Shown here one piece after another: positions 5,296 through 12,434 of a stretch of DNA of 12,434 nucleotides (its first letter is position 1; the number at the start of each line of letters is the position of its first letter). Below the pieces are notes generated by a model that was not told where the DNA came from, did not search any database, and worked only from the letters and a program-made list of their open reading frames with translations. The DNA comes from an uncultured Christensenella sp. (GTDB taxonomy: Bacteria > Bacillota > Clostridia > Christensenellales > UBA3700). The DNA lies in NCBI GenBank assembly GCA_910578245.1, contig CAJTPC010000034.1, positions 1 to 12,434 of the forward strand, in the 5' to 3' direction. The translations under genes and the position numbers were made by a program.

Positions 5296-6597
5296 ATGAG
5301 TCAAACTGTGAAAGAAGTTCTGGATTTTGTAAAAGACAATGACGTCAAATTTGTCAAATTGACCTTTTGCGACTCCTTTGGAAATATCAAGAATATCTCA
5401 ATTATAGCCGATGAGTTGCCTAGCGCTTTTGAAAAAGGAGTTTCCTTTGAAGCCTATTCGGTAGGCGGTTTCGTCGACCCCGAAGAAAGCGACTTGTTGC
5501 TTTACCCGGACGCCTCAACTATTCAACTGTTGCCTTGGAGACCCCAGCACGGAAGCGTAGTGAGGTTTTTTTGTAAGATAAGGCATACCGACGGAAGAGA
5601 TTTTGACGGCGACGGAAGAGGACTTCTTGCAAGCGCACAGAACAAACTTTCTCAAATGGGACTTTCTTGCTTAATTGGAAGCGATTGCGAATTTTATCTA
5701 TTTAAGTTGAGCGAGAGCGGTTTACCTACGTTGGAACCGCACGATATGGCAGGCTATCTTGACGTTGCGCCGTTCGACAAGGGCGAGAACGTCAGAAGAG
5801 ATATTTGCCTTACTTTGGAGAGAATGGGTATCAAGCCTATAAGTTCTCACCATGAGAGAGGACCGGGGCAGAACGAAATATGCTTTAAGGTCAACGACGC
5901 GCTTATGGCGGCAGACGACTTATTGACGTTTAAGACGGTGGTCAAAGCCGTAGCCAATATGAACGGACTTCACGCGTCCTTTATGCCCAAGCCTCTAAAG
6001 AACGAGATAGGAAGCGGACTGCATATAAATTTGTCGCTCATCAAAGACGGCGACAACTTGTTTGCGCCTACGCGTTTGTCAGGTTCAAAGGAAGCCGAGA
6101 GTTTTGTCGCAGGTATACTTGCTAAGGCAAAGGAGATGGCGCTATTCCTCAATCCGACAGTTAATTCATATGAGAGATTGGAAAACAATGAGGAGATAGA
6201 GGCGTACAATCAAATTGCTTGGTCTTATCTCAACGGACGTCAACTTATAAGGATAATGAAAGACGGACTTGCCAAGATGCAACTTCGCTCTGCCGACCCC
6301 TCTTGCAATCCCTATATTGCGTACGCATTGTTGCTCTTTGCAGGCGCGGAGGGAATAGAGAAAGGACTTAAGCTCCCAAAAGAGTTGGATATGAAAGACG
6401 TTGACAGCGTAGAGAGTTTGCCTGAAGATTTGACGAGCGCAATTCAACTTGCTAAGAACAGCGAGTTTATCTCAAAATATATCCCGCGCAAGACCTTGGA
6501 CAAGTTCTTCGAGTACAAGGAAAACGAGTATAAGAACTATTCGCTGTCTAAGGATAAAGATGCGTTTGTGGTAAGGACGTATTTCAACAAGATATAG
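5296..6597 (+). CDS. glnA: Glutamine synthetase, type I (alpha-like), with atypical active site
   Basis: This 433-residue type I glutamine synthetase homolog would make glutamine from glutamate, ammonia and ATP in the cytoplasm. Start 5296 follows AAAAGAGG by 5 nt; an upstream TTG at 5266 would be nearly leaderless and was rejected. Conserved parts: CEFYLF (131-136), SSHHERGPGQNEI (183-195, with E187 and E194), GSGLHINLSL (239-248, H243), NPTVNSYERL (286-295), and R319 and R331. Changes against the enteric enzyme numbering: D50 to E52, E129 to D130, R339 to G314, R355 to K327, E357 to Q329; IRIP has become IRIM, and the loop before IAWS is longer. E129 and E357 are metal ligands in characterised enzymes. 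No adenylylation-site loop is seen. It may be a normal divergent enzyme, one with altered substrate, or a sensor paired with the ANTAR protein downstream. Confidence 0.9.
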   Translation: MSQTVKEVLDFVKDNDVKFVKLTFCDSFGNIKNISIIADELPSAFEKGVSFEAYSVGGFVDPEESDLLLYPDASTIQLLPWRPQHGSVVRFFCKIRHTDGRDFDGDGRGLLASAQNKLSQMGLSCLIGSDCEFYLFKLSESGLPTLEPHDMAGYLDVAPFDKGENVRRDICLTLERMGIKPISSHHERGPGQNEICFKVNDALMAADDLLTFKTVVKAVANMNGLHASFMPKPLKNEIGSGLHINLSLIKDGDNLFAPTRLSGSKEAESFVAGILAKAKEMALFLNPTVNSYERLENNEEIEAYNQIAWSYLNGRQLIRIMKDGLAKMQLRSADPSCNPYIAYALLLFAGAEGIEKGLKLPKELDMKDVDSVESLPEDLTSAIQLAKNSEFISKYIPRKTLDKFFEYKENEYKNYSLSKDKDAFVVRTYFNKI

Positions 6598-6660
6598 CGT
6601 GTGAGCGTGTATATCGGCGCAGAGTGAAAAAGTGCAGGTAAATGTAAGTGGAGATAGCGT

Positions 6661-7230
6661 GTGGCAAGCGTATTGATAGTATCTACAGCGGAATATATCA
6701 GTAAGTTTTCGGCAATGCTGAGTGAAGCCGGTTTTGACGAAGTCTACCAAGCGCACTCAGGCGTTGAGGCTAGGCATCTGATAGTCGAAAGGCAATACGC
6801 GCTGATGATTATCAACGCTCCGCTCGCAGACGAGTTTGGGTACGACCTTGCAATATACGCGGTGGAAAATACTACTATGAGCGTACTTTTGTTGACGCGA
6901 GCAGACGTGTGCGACGCGGTGGAAAACAAAGTCGAGGACTACGGAGTTGTGGTGATGTCCAAGCCGGTGACAAGCGAAGGAATGTTTAAGACGCTAAAAG
7001 CCATGTATGCCAACCACAACAGAATAAATTCAATTATCAAAAGCAATCGCAGATTGCAGGACAAGATAGAGGAACTCAAACTCGTGGACAGAGCAAAATG
7101 CCTGCTGATAGCGCATGAGGGTATGAGCGAAGAGCAGGCGCATAGGTACATCGAAACAACCGCCATGGATATGAGGGTATCCAAAAAACAAATAGCAGAA
7201 AAAATAATATCAATTAAACAATACGATTAA
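6661..7230 (+). CDS. ANTAR-domain RNA-binding regulator with pseudo-receiver (NitR-like)
   Basis: This 189-residue protein has an N-terminal receiver-like domain (about 1-118), a coiled linker (about 119-140) and a C-terminal ANTAR domain (about 134-186, with VDRAKCLLIAHEGMSEEQAHRY). ANTAR domains bind paired RNA hairpins and prevent transcription termination. The receiver lacks the phosphorylation site: the usual Asp is N52 (INAPLADEFG) and the acidic pair after strand 1 is STA, while the late Lys (K101 in SKPV) remains. Phosphorylation control is therefore unlikely. ANTAR genes next to glnA (nitR) are known in solvent-forming Clostridia as nitrogen regulators. The start is GTG 6661, with GGAG 7 nt upstream. 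It lies 63 bp after glnA and 15 bp before carA, so all are probably on one mRNA. No clear double-hairpin target is visible in this window. Confidence 0.88.
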   Translation: MASVLIVSTAEYISKFSAMLSEAGFDEVYQAHSGVEARHLIVERQYALMIINAPLADEFGYDLAIYAVENTTMSVLLLTRADVCDAVENKVEDYGVVVMSKPVTSEGMFKTLKAMYANHNRINSIIKSNRRLQDKIEELKLVDRAKCLLIAHEGMSEEQAHRYIETTAMDMRVSKKQIAEKIISIKQYD

Positions 7231-7245
7231 GAAAAAGAGGTAGAA

Positions 7246-8325
7246 ATGAAAAAGGTTTATCTGATTCTCGAAAACGGTAAGGTCTTTGAAGGCGAGTCGA
7301 TAGGAGTCGAAGGCGAAGTAATCGGCGAAGTAGTCTTTACCACGGCAATGACGGGTTATTTGGAAACGTTGACCGACCCAAGTTATTACGGTCAAATAGT
7401 TTGCCAAACTTTCCCGCTGATAGGTAATTACGGCGTGATTGAAGAGGACTTTGAATCAAATGCAAGTTTTGTCAAAGGATATATCGTAAGAGATATATGC
7501 GATGCTCCGTCAAATTTCCGTTCTCAAGGCAAACTCGACGATATGCTCAAGAAGCTCGGCGTAATAGGTATTTGCGGAATAGACACGAGAGAACTTACCA
7601 AGATAGTAAGAGAAAGCGGCGTTATGAACGGCATTATCACAGATAAGCCTACGCTTGACGCAAATAAGAAAAAAGCGCTTGACGAATACGTAATCAAAGA
7701 CGCAGTCAAGAGCGTATCATGCAAAGAAAAGAGAGTAGTGTGCAAAGTAGAAAAGCCTACCAAAAGAGTAGCGCTGCTTGACTACGGTATCAAGAGAAAT
7801 ATCATTGAGAAATTGGCTAGAAGAGGCTGCGAGGTGACTGTATTCCCACACGATACTACCGCCAAAGAGATAATAGATTTCAAGCCGGACGGCATAATGC
7901 TTTCCAACGGTCCGGGTAACCCTGAAGAAAACGTATTTGAGATTGAACAAATCAATAAGCTCGTCAAGAGCGGTATTCCTATGTTCGGTATATGCATAGG
8001 TCACCAGTTGCTTGCGCTTTCGCAAGGCGGAAAGACGTACAAGCTCAAGTACGGTCACAGAGGCGGAAATCAACCTGTAAAGGATTTGGCTACGGGAAGA
8101 GTATACGTATCCACGCAAAATCACGGTTACGCAGTAGACAATAATTCAATACCGCAAAATGCCGAAGTTACTTTCGTCAACGTCAACGACGGCACTTGCG
8201 AGGGTATCAATTACAAAAGTTCAAACGTATTTTCTGTTCAATTTCACCCAGAGGCTTGCGCAGGACCGCTTGACACCGGATATTTGTTTGACAGATTTAT
8301 GGAGAATATGGAGGGAAGAAAGTAA
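7246..8325 (+). CDS. carA: Carbamoyl phosphate synthetase small (glutaminase) subunit
   Basis: This 359-residue protein supplies ammonia from glutamine to CarB for carbamoyl phosphate, which feeds pyrimidine and arginine synthesis. The N-terminal CarA-specific domain (1-170) includes GEVVFTTAMTGYLETLTDPSY. The class I amidotransferase domain (174-356) has SNGPGNPE (220-227), nucleophile C250 in GICIGHQLL, and H334/E336 in FHPE. All catalytic residues are present and the length is normal. AAAAAGAGG lies 5 nt before the ATG. The stop overlaps the carB start by 1 bp (TAATG), which implies coupled translation and equal subunit amounts. Placement behind glutamine synthetase and an ANTAR regulator ties its expression to nitrogen status, by inference. 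Confidence 0.96.
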   Translation: MKKVYLILENGKVFEGESIGVEGEVIGEVVFTTAMTGYLETLTDPSYYGQIVCQTFPLIGNYGVIEEDFESNASFVKGYIVRDICDAPSNFRSQGKLDDMLKKLGVIGICGIDTRELTKIVRESGVMNGIITDKPTLDANKKKALDEYVIKDAVKSVSCKEKRVVCKVEKPTKRVALLDYGIKRNIIEKLARRGCEVTVFPHDTTAKEIIDFKPDGIMLSNGPGNPEENVFEIEQINKLVKSGIPMFGICIGHQLLALSQGGKTYKLKYGHRGGNQPVKDLATGRVYVSTQNHGYAVDNNSIPQNAEVTFVNVNDGTCEGINYKSSNVFSVQFHPEACAGPLDTGYLFDRFMENMEGRK

Positions 8326-11300
8326 TGCCACTCAACAGTAAATTGCAAAAAGTAATGGTAATAGGTTCAGGACCTATCGTAATAGGACAGGCGGCAGAGT
8401 TTGACTATGCAGGCACGCAGGCTTGTCGCGCGCTTAAAGAAGCGGGACTTGAAGTCGTGCTTGTCAATTCCAATCCTGCTACGATAATGACGGACAACGC
8501 TATCGCAGACAGAATCTATATCGAGCCGCTGACTCTCACGACCGTCAAGAGAATAATTGAAAAAGAAAGACCCGATTCGCTCTTGTCTACGCTAGGCGGT
8601 CAGACAGGTTTGACGCTTAGTATGCAACTTGCAAAAGAAGGCTTCCTCGATAAGATGGGAGTTACGCTTCTAGGCGCAAGAGTAGATACTATCGACAAAG
8701 CCGAAGACAGACAGATGTTCAAGGATACGCTTGCCGAGATAAACGAGCCGACCATTCCGTCTGAAGTCGTCAACGATATGAAAAACGCCGTTCGCGTAGC
8801 CGATGAGATAGGCTTGCCGGTAATCATAAGACCTGCGTTCACGCTTGGCGGTAGCGGTGGCGGTATCGCGTATACTCAAGACGAATTTTTGGAGATAGCG
8901 GAAAACGGTTTGCGTACTTCTCCTATACACCAAATTCTCGTTGAGAAATGTATCAGCGGTTGGAAAGAGATTGAATTTGAAGTCATAAGAGATAGCAAGG
9001 GCAATGCAATCACCGTATGTAGTATGGAGAACTTTGACCCTGTAGGCGTACACACGGGCGACAGCATAGTTATCGCTCCTGCCGTTACGCTTGCGGATAA
9101 GGAATACCAAATGCTCAGAAGCGCCGCTTTGAAAATAGTCGAAGCGCTCAAAGTCGAGGGCGGTTGCAACTGTCAGTTTGCTCTCGATCCCAATTCTTTT
9201 GAGTATGCGGTAATTGAAGTAAATCCGCGTGTCAGCAGAAGTTCGGCTTTGGCTTCAAAGGCTACGGGCTATCCTATAGCAAAGGTTGCCACCAAGATTG
9301 CAATCGGATATACTTTGGACGAAATTCAAAACGCCGTTACGGGCAATACTTTCGCATGCTTTGAGCCGTCTATAGACTACGTTGTCGTCAAATTCCCCAA
9401 ATGGCCGTTCGACAAGTTCTTCTACGCAAGCCGTAAACTCGGTACGCAAATGAAGGCCACGGGCGAAGTAATGGCAATAGGCGTAACCTTTGAACAGGCT
9501 ATTATGAAAGCAGTCAGAGGCGCTGAAATATCCCACAATACTCTCAACGATAAGAAGTTTGAGAAGTATTCCGATGAGAAGTTGCATGAAAAGCTCTACG
9601 ACGTGGACGATGAGAGAATATTCGTAATCTACGAGGCTTTGAAGAGAGGCGTAAGCGTAGACGAGATATTCGATATTACCAAGATAGACAGATGGTTCTT
9701 GTATAAGTTGCAAAAACTTATCGTTATGCAAAACGAGTTGAAGAGCGAGAAACTTACCGATGAGTTGTATCTCAAGGCTAAGAAAATGGGCTTTTTGGAC
9801 AGCACTATCGAAGAGTTCTCCAATCAGAAAATCAAGAACGTGAGATACGCGTCGTACAAAATGGTTGACACTTGCGCCGCAGAGTTCGCCGCAATGACGC
9901 CGTACTTCTATTCGACTTTCGACGATGAAAACGAAGCAAGAGAATTTATCGACAATAAAAAGAGCGATAAGAAAAAGGTTATCGTATTCGGTTCGGGTCC
10001 TATCCGTATCGGTCAAGGTATCGAGTTTGACTACGCCTCGGTACACTGCGTATGGGCGCTAAAGCGCAAGGGCTACGAAGTGGTAATCGTAAATAACAAT
10101 CCCGAGACGGTATCTACCGACTTTGACACGGCAGACAGACTTTACTTTGAGCCGTTGACAAATGAAGACGTAATGTCCATTATCAAGACAGAACAACCTT
10201 ACGGCGTAGTCGTAGCTTTCGGCGGACAGACGGCAATCAAGTTGACGAAAATGCTCAAAGAGCAAAATATAAAGATTTTGGGTACGCAAGCGGAATATAT
10301 CGATATGGCGGAGGACAGAGAGAAATTTGACGAACTCCTCGAAAAGCTAAATATCAAGCGTCCGCAAGGCTATACCGTTATGACAAAGGAAGAGGCGCTT
10401 AAAGTTGCGGGCGAGATTGGTTATCCGACGCTTTTAAGACCGTCATACGTACTTGGCGGACAGAATATGACGGTATGTCACTCCGACGCAGACGTAATAG
10501 AATACATGGACGTAATTCTTTCGCAAAAGATTGAGAATCCTGTGCTTATCGACAAGTATCTCATGGGTATCGAGATAGAAGTAGACGCTATTTGCGACGG
10601 CGAAGAGATTTTAATTCCCGGCGTAATGCAACACGTTGAAAGAACGGGTATTCACTCAGGCGACTCTATCGCAGTATATCCGTCTTGGAACATAGGCGAT
10701 GAGATGCTTGCGAGAATAGAAGAGTGTTCTAAACTTCTTGCAGTCAATCTGCACACTATCGGTCTTGTAAATATACAATACCTTATTTATAAGAACGAAC
10801 TTTACGTAATTGAAGTCAATCCGAGAAGCTCGCGTACGATACCGTATATCAGTAAGGTTACGGGCGTACCGATGGTAGACCTTGCTACGAGAGCAATCTT
10901 AGGAGAGAAACTTGCGGATATGGGCTTCGGCACCGGTATTTATCCAAATTCGCCGTACGTTGCGGTAAAAGTTCCGGTATTCTCATTTGAGAAACTCACC
11001 AACGTTGATACCCAACTCGGACCTGAGATGAAGTCTACAGGCGAAGTACTGGGCATAGCTACTACGCTTGAAGAAGCGCTATACAAGGGACTTGTTGCGG
11101 CAAATTACAAGATGAAGAAAAAGGGCGGTATATTTATCTCCGTCCGCAACCAAGACAAGGACGAGATTGGCGAGATAGGTCAAAAGTTCGAAGAACTCGG
11201 ATACACGCTTTATTCTACTCACGGTACGGCAGAAGTGTTGCGTAACATGGGCTTGGACGTAATCGGAGTAAATAAGATACACGAAAATTCTAAAGACAAT

Positions 11301-12371
11301 ACGCTTACACTGATAGAGTCGGGTAAGATTGACTATATCATATCCACGTCCTCAAAGGGCAAGTTGCCTACGAGAGATAGCGTTAAGATAAGAAGAAAAG
11401 CAGTAGAGAGAGCTATTCCTTGCTTGACTTCTATCGATACGGCAAACGCCGTGGTAAATTCGCTTATGAGTAGATACTCGCAATACAACACCGAACTTAT
11501 CGACATCAACAGATTGAGAGAGGGCAGATCTATTCGCAAGTTTACCAAGATGCAAGGCACGGGCAACGACTACGTGTACTTCAACTGCATCGGCAATCCA
11601 ATCGTCAATCCGGAGGGCTTAGCCGTTAGACTTTCCGACAGACACTTCGGCGTGGGCGCAGACGGTATAATACTCATTTGCGACAGCGCGGTTGCAGACG
11701 TCAAGATGAGAATGTTCAACGCAGACGGAAGCGAAGGTAAGATGTGCGGTAACGGTATACGTTGCGTAGCTAAGTATTGCTACGACAATGCTATCGTACA
11801 CAAAAAGCAGATGACAATCGAAACCTTGAGCGGTATTAAGAACGTTGACGTACATACGCAAAACGGCGAGGCAAAACTTATTACCGTAGATATGGGCAAG
11901 GCTGAACTTGCTCCTGCAAATATACCTGTCAAATTAGACGGCGAAAGCGTAATCAACAAGAGCGTAAACGTAGGCGGGAACGATTATTCAATCACTTGCG
12001 TATCAATGGGCAATCCGCACTGCGTAGTATTTGTCAAGAACGTGGAAAATCTCAATCTTGCAAACATAGGCAAAGCATTTGAAGAAAGTCCGTTGTTCCC
12101 TGACGGCGTCAACGTAGAATTTGTCAAAGTCATTGACAAGCGTACGCTTAAGATGAGAGTTTGGGAGAGAGGTAGCGGAGAAACTTGGGCATGCGGAACA
12201 GGCGCTTGCGCAGTTGCGGTCGCGTCGGTACTCAACGGATATTGCAGTAAAGACGAAGAAATCAGCGTCAAACTTCTCGGCGGGGACTTAACAGTCAAGT
12301 ACGCAGAGGACGGCAGAGTTTACATGACCGGCGGCGCTGTTAAAGTATACGATGGAGAGGTGGAAGTATGA
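8325..12371 (+). CDS. carB: Carbamoyl phosphate synthetase large subunit fused to diaminopimelate epimerase
   Basis: This single 1348-residue frame has residues 1-1070 as a full CarB and 1071-1348 as a full DapF. CarB: carboxyphosphate half (GSGPIVIGQAAEFDYAG at 14-30, ATP-grasp ~120-330), oligomerisation region (~400-545), carbamoyl phosphate half (GSGPIRIGQGIEFDYAS at 556-572, ATP-grasp ~665-865) and MGS-like allosteric domain (~931-1070, YSTHGT 963-968). DapF: FTKMQGTGND at 1073-1082 and two active-site cysteines, C1141 (MCGNGIRC) and C1290 (ACGTGAC), which interconvert LL- and meso-diaminopimelate for lysine and peptidoglycan. There is no linker: R1071 sits where DapF Met1 would be. A GAGAGAGGG at 11516-11524 may be a relic or working internal ribosome binding site. 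GGAGGG precedes the start, and the stop overlaps pyrG by 4 bp. I do not recall this fusion being described. Confidence 0.95.
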   Translation: MPLNSKLQKVMVIGSGPIVIGQAAEFDYAGTQACRALKEAGLEVVLVNSNPATIMTDNAIADRIYIEPLTLTTVKRIIEKERPDSLLSTLGGQTGLTLSMQLAKEGFLDKMGVTLLGARVDTIDKAEDRQMFKDTLAEINEPTIPSEVVNDMKNAVRVADEIGLPVIIRPAFTLGGSGGGIAYTQDEFLEIAENGLRTSPIHQILVEKCISGWKEIEFEVIRDSKGNAITVCSMENFDPVGVHTGDSIVIAPAVTLADKEYQMLRSAALKIVEALKVEGGCNCQFALDPNSFEYAVIEVNPRVSRSSALASKATGYPIAKVATKIAIGYTLDEIQNAVTGNTFACFEPSIDYVVVKFPKWPFDKFFYASRKLGTQMKATGEVMAIGVTFEQAIMKAVRGAEISHNTLNDKKFEKYSDEKLHEKLYDVDDERIFVIYEALKRGVSVDEIFDITKIDRWFLYKLQKLIVMQNELKSEKLTDELYLKAKKMGFLDSTIEEFSNQKIKNVRYASYKMVDTCAAEFAAMTPYFYSTFDDENEAREFIDNKKSDKKKVIVFGSGPIRIGQGIEFDYASVHCVWALKRKGYEVVIVNNNPETVSTDFDTADRLYFEPLTNEDVMSIIKTEQPYGVVVAFGGQTAIKLTKMLKEQNIKILGTQAEYIDMAEDREKFDELLEKLNIKRPQGYTVMTKEEALKVAGEIGYPTLLRPSYVLGGQNMTVCHSDADVIEYMDVILSQKIENPVLIDKYLMGIEIEVDAICDGEEILIPGVMQHVERTGIHSGDSIAVYPSWNIGDEMLARIEECSKLLAVNLHTIGLVNIQYLIYKNELYVIEVNPRSSRTIPYISKVTGVPMVDLATRAILGEKLADMGFGTGIYPNSPYVAVKVPVFSFEKLTNVDTQLGPEMKSTGEVLGIATTLEEALYKGLVAANYKMKKKGGIFISVRNQDKDEIGEIGQKFEELGYTLYSTHGTAEVLRNMGLDVIGVNKIHENSKDNTLTLIESGKIDYIISTSSKGKLPTRDSVKIRRKAVERAIPCLTSIDTANAVVNSLMSRYSQYNTELIDINRLREGRSIRKFTKMQGTGNDYVYFNCIGNPIVNPEGLAVRLSDRHFGVGADGIILICDSAVADVKMRMFNADGSEGKMCGNGIRCVAKYCYDNAIVHKKQMTIETLSGIKNVDVHTQNGEAKLITVDMGKAELAPANIPVKLDGESVINKSVNVGGNDYSITCVSMGNPHCVVFVKNVENLNLANIGKAFEESPLFPDGVNVEFVKVIDKRTLKMRVWERGSGETWACGTGACAVAVASVLNGYCSKDEEISVKLLGGDLTVKYAEDGRVYMTGGAVKVYDGEVEV
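11516..11537 (+). promoter_or_regulatory. Possible relic or internal ribosome binding site at the CarB-DapF junction
   Basis: GAGAGAGGG (11516-11524) resembles the AGAGG sites used by neighbouring genes. It lies 7 nt before ATT (11532) and 10 nt before CGC (11535), the codon where DapF Met1 would fall. There is no ATG, GTG or TTG in frame at either place; the first in-frame ATG (11550) is 25 nt away and would remove the FTK strand. Either it is a fossil from when dapF was separate, or it allows weak initiation at ATT. Confidence 0.3.
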
Positions 12372-12434
12372 CAAAGTACATTTTCGTGACGGGCGGTGTT
12401 GTATCCGGACTAGGCAAGGGCATCACTATGGCTT
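12368..12434 (+). CDS. pyrG: CTP synthase, N-terminal fragment cut by window end
   Basis: The first 22 residues are MTKYIFVTGGVVSGLGKGIT followed by MA. This is the conserved N-terminus and ATP-binding P-loop region of CTP synthase, which aminates UTP to CTP using glutamine. The start ATG overlaps the previous stop (ATGA), and GGAGAGG at 12354-12360 is the ribosome binding site. The rest lies beyond the window. It is the third pyrimidine gene in the run and, like CarA, a glutamine consumer. Confidence 0.93.
   Translation, partial: MTKYIFVTGGVVSGLGKGITMA

Noticed and set aside
6598..6660. ANTAR double-hairpin target in the gap before the regulator gene
   Set aside because: No paired stems with A..G.. 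hexaloops could be drawn. The only pattern is a 10-bp direct repeat (ATAGCGTGTG at 6594 and 6655), probably chance.
8159..8341. 60-codon plus-strand frame over the carA-carB junction
   Set aside because: It is an out-of-frame shadow of the conserved end of CarA (FHPEACAGP region).
9255..10046. 263-codon minus-strand open frame inside carB
   Set aside because: It is an antisense shadow of a strongly conserved gene, low in recognisable motifs and without a ribosome binding site. The other antisense frames within the large genes were rejected for the same reason.
11535..11552. The CarB-DapF fusion as a simple assembly join of two genes
   Set aside because: The frame is continuous for 1348 codons, codon use does not change at the joint, and downstream pyrG is coupled normally by ATGA. 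Raw reads would still be needed to exclude a local base error.

Overview
The window looks like a chromosomal segment of a Clostridia-type Bacillota, probably uncultured. The reasons are sigma-A-like promoters, AGAGG/GGAGG ribosome binding sites, moderate GC, a glutamate synthase split into separate domain proteins, a short alpha-type glutamine synthetase followed by an ANTAR regulator, and intergenic DNA full of short dispersed repeats. This placement is inferred from gene families and style; there is no rRNA or other phylogenetic marker in the window.

Layout: (1) 1-256 is an AT-rich leader with a good promoter and a 5' hairpin. (2) 257-3811 holds a three-piece glutamate synthase: a class II glutaminase subunit, a ferredoxin/FMN synthase subunit, and a GXGXG subunit. 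The last is set apart by a 230-bp gap holding a large hairpin and a dispersed repeat. No FAD/NAD(P)H subunit (GltD-like) is present. (3) 3812-5265 is a repeat-rich accessory stretch. It holds one small minus-strand gene whose last codons lie in a repeat, a broken duplicate of that gene's 5' end, a remnant of an XRE-type HTH regulator, a 261-bp composite flanked by inverted repeats, a ~124-bp imperfect inverted repeat, and four tandem ~19-bp units just upstream of the glutamine synthetase promoter. (4) 5227-12434 is a tightly packed plus-strand transcription unit: glutamine synthetase, ANTAR regulator, carA, a carB-dapF fusion, and the start of pyrG. Gene junctions after the ANTAR gene are 15 bp, a 1-bp overlap (TAATG) and a 4-bp overlap (ATGA).

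Functionally the window centres on glutamine: it is made by glutamine synthetase and spent by glutamate synthase, carbamoyl phosphate synthetase and CTP synthase, with an RNA-binding ANTAR protein between production and use. Two things stand out. CarB and diaminopimelate epimerase (DapF) are one 1348-residue polypeptide, with DapF starting almost exactly where CarB ends. The glutamine synthetase carries substitutions at several normally conserved active-site positions (equivalents of D50E, E129D, R339G, R355K and E357Q), so it may be altered in catalysis or may act as a sensor.
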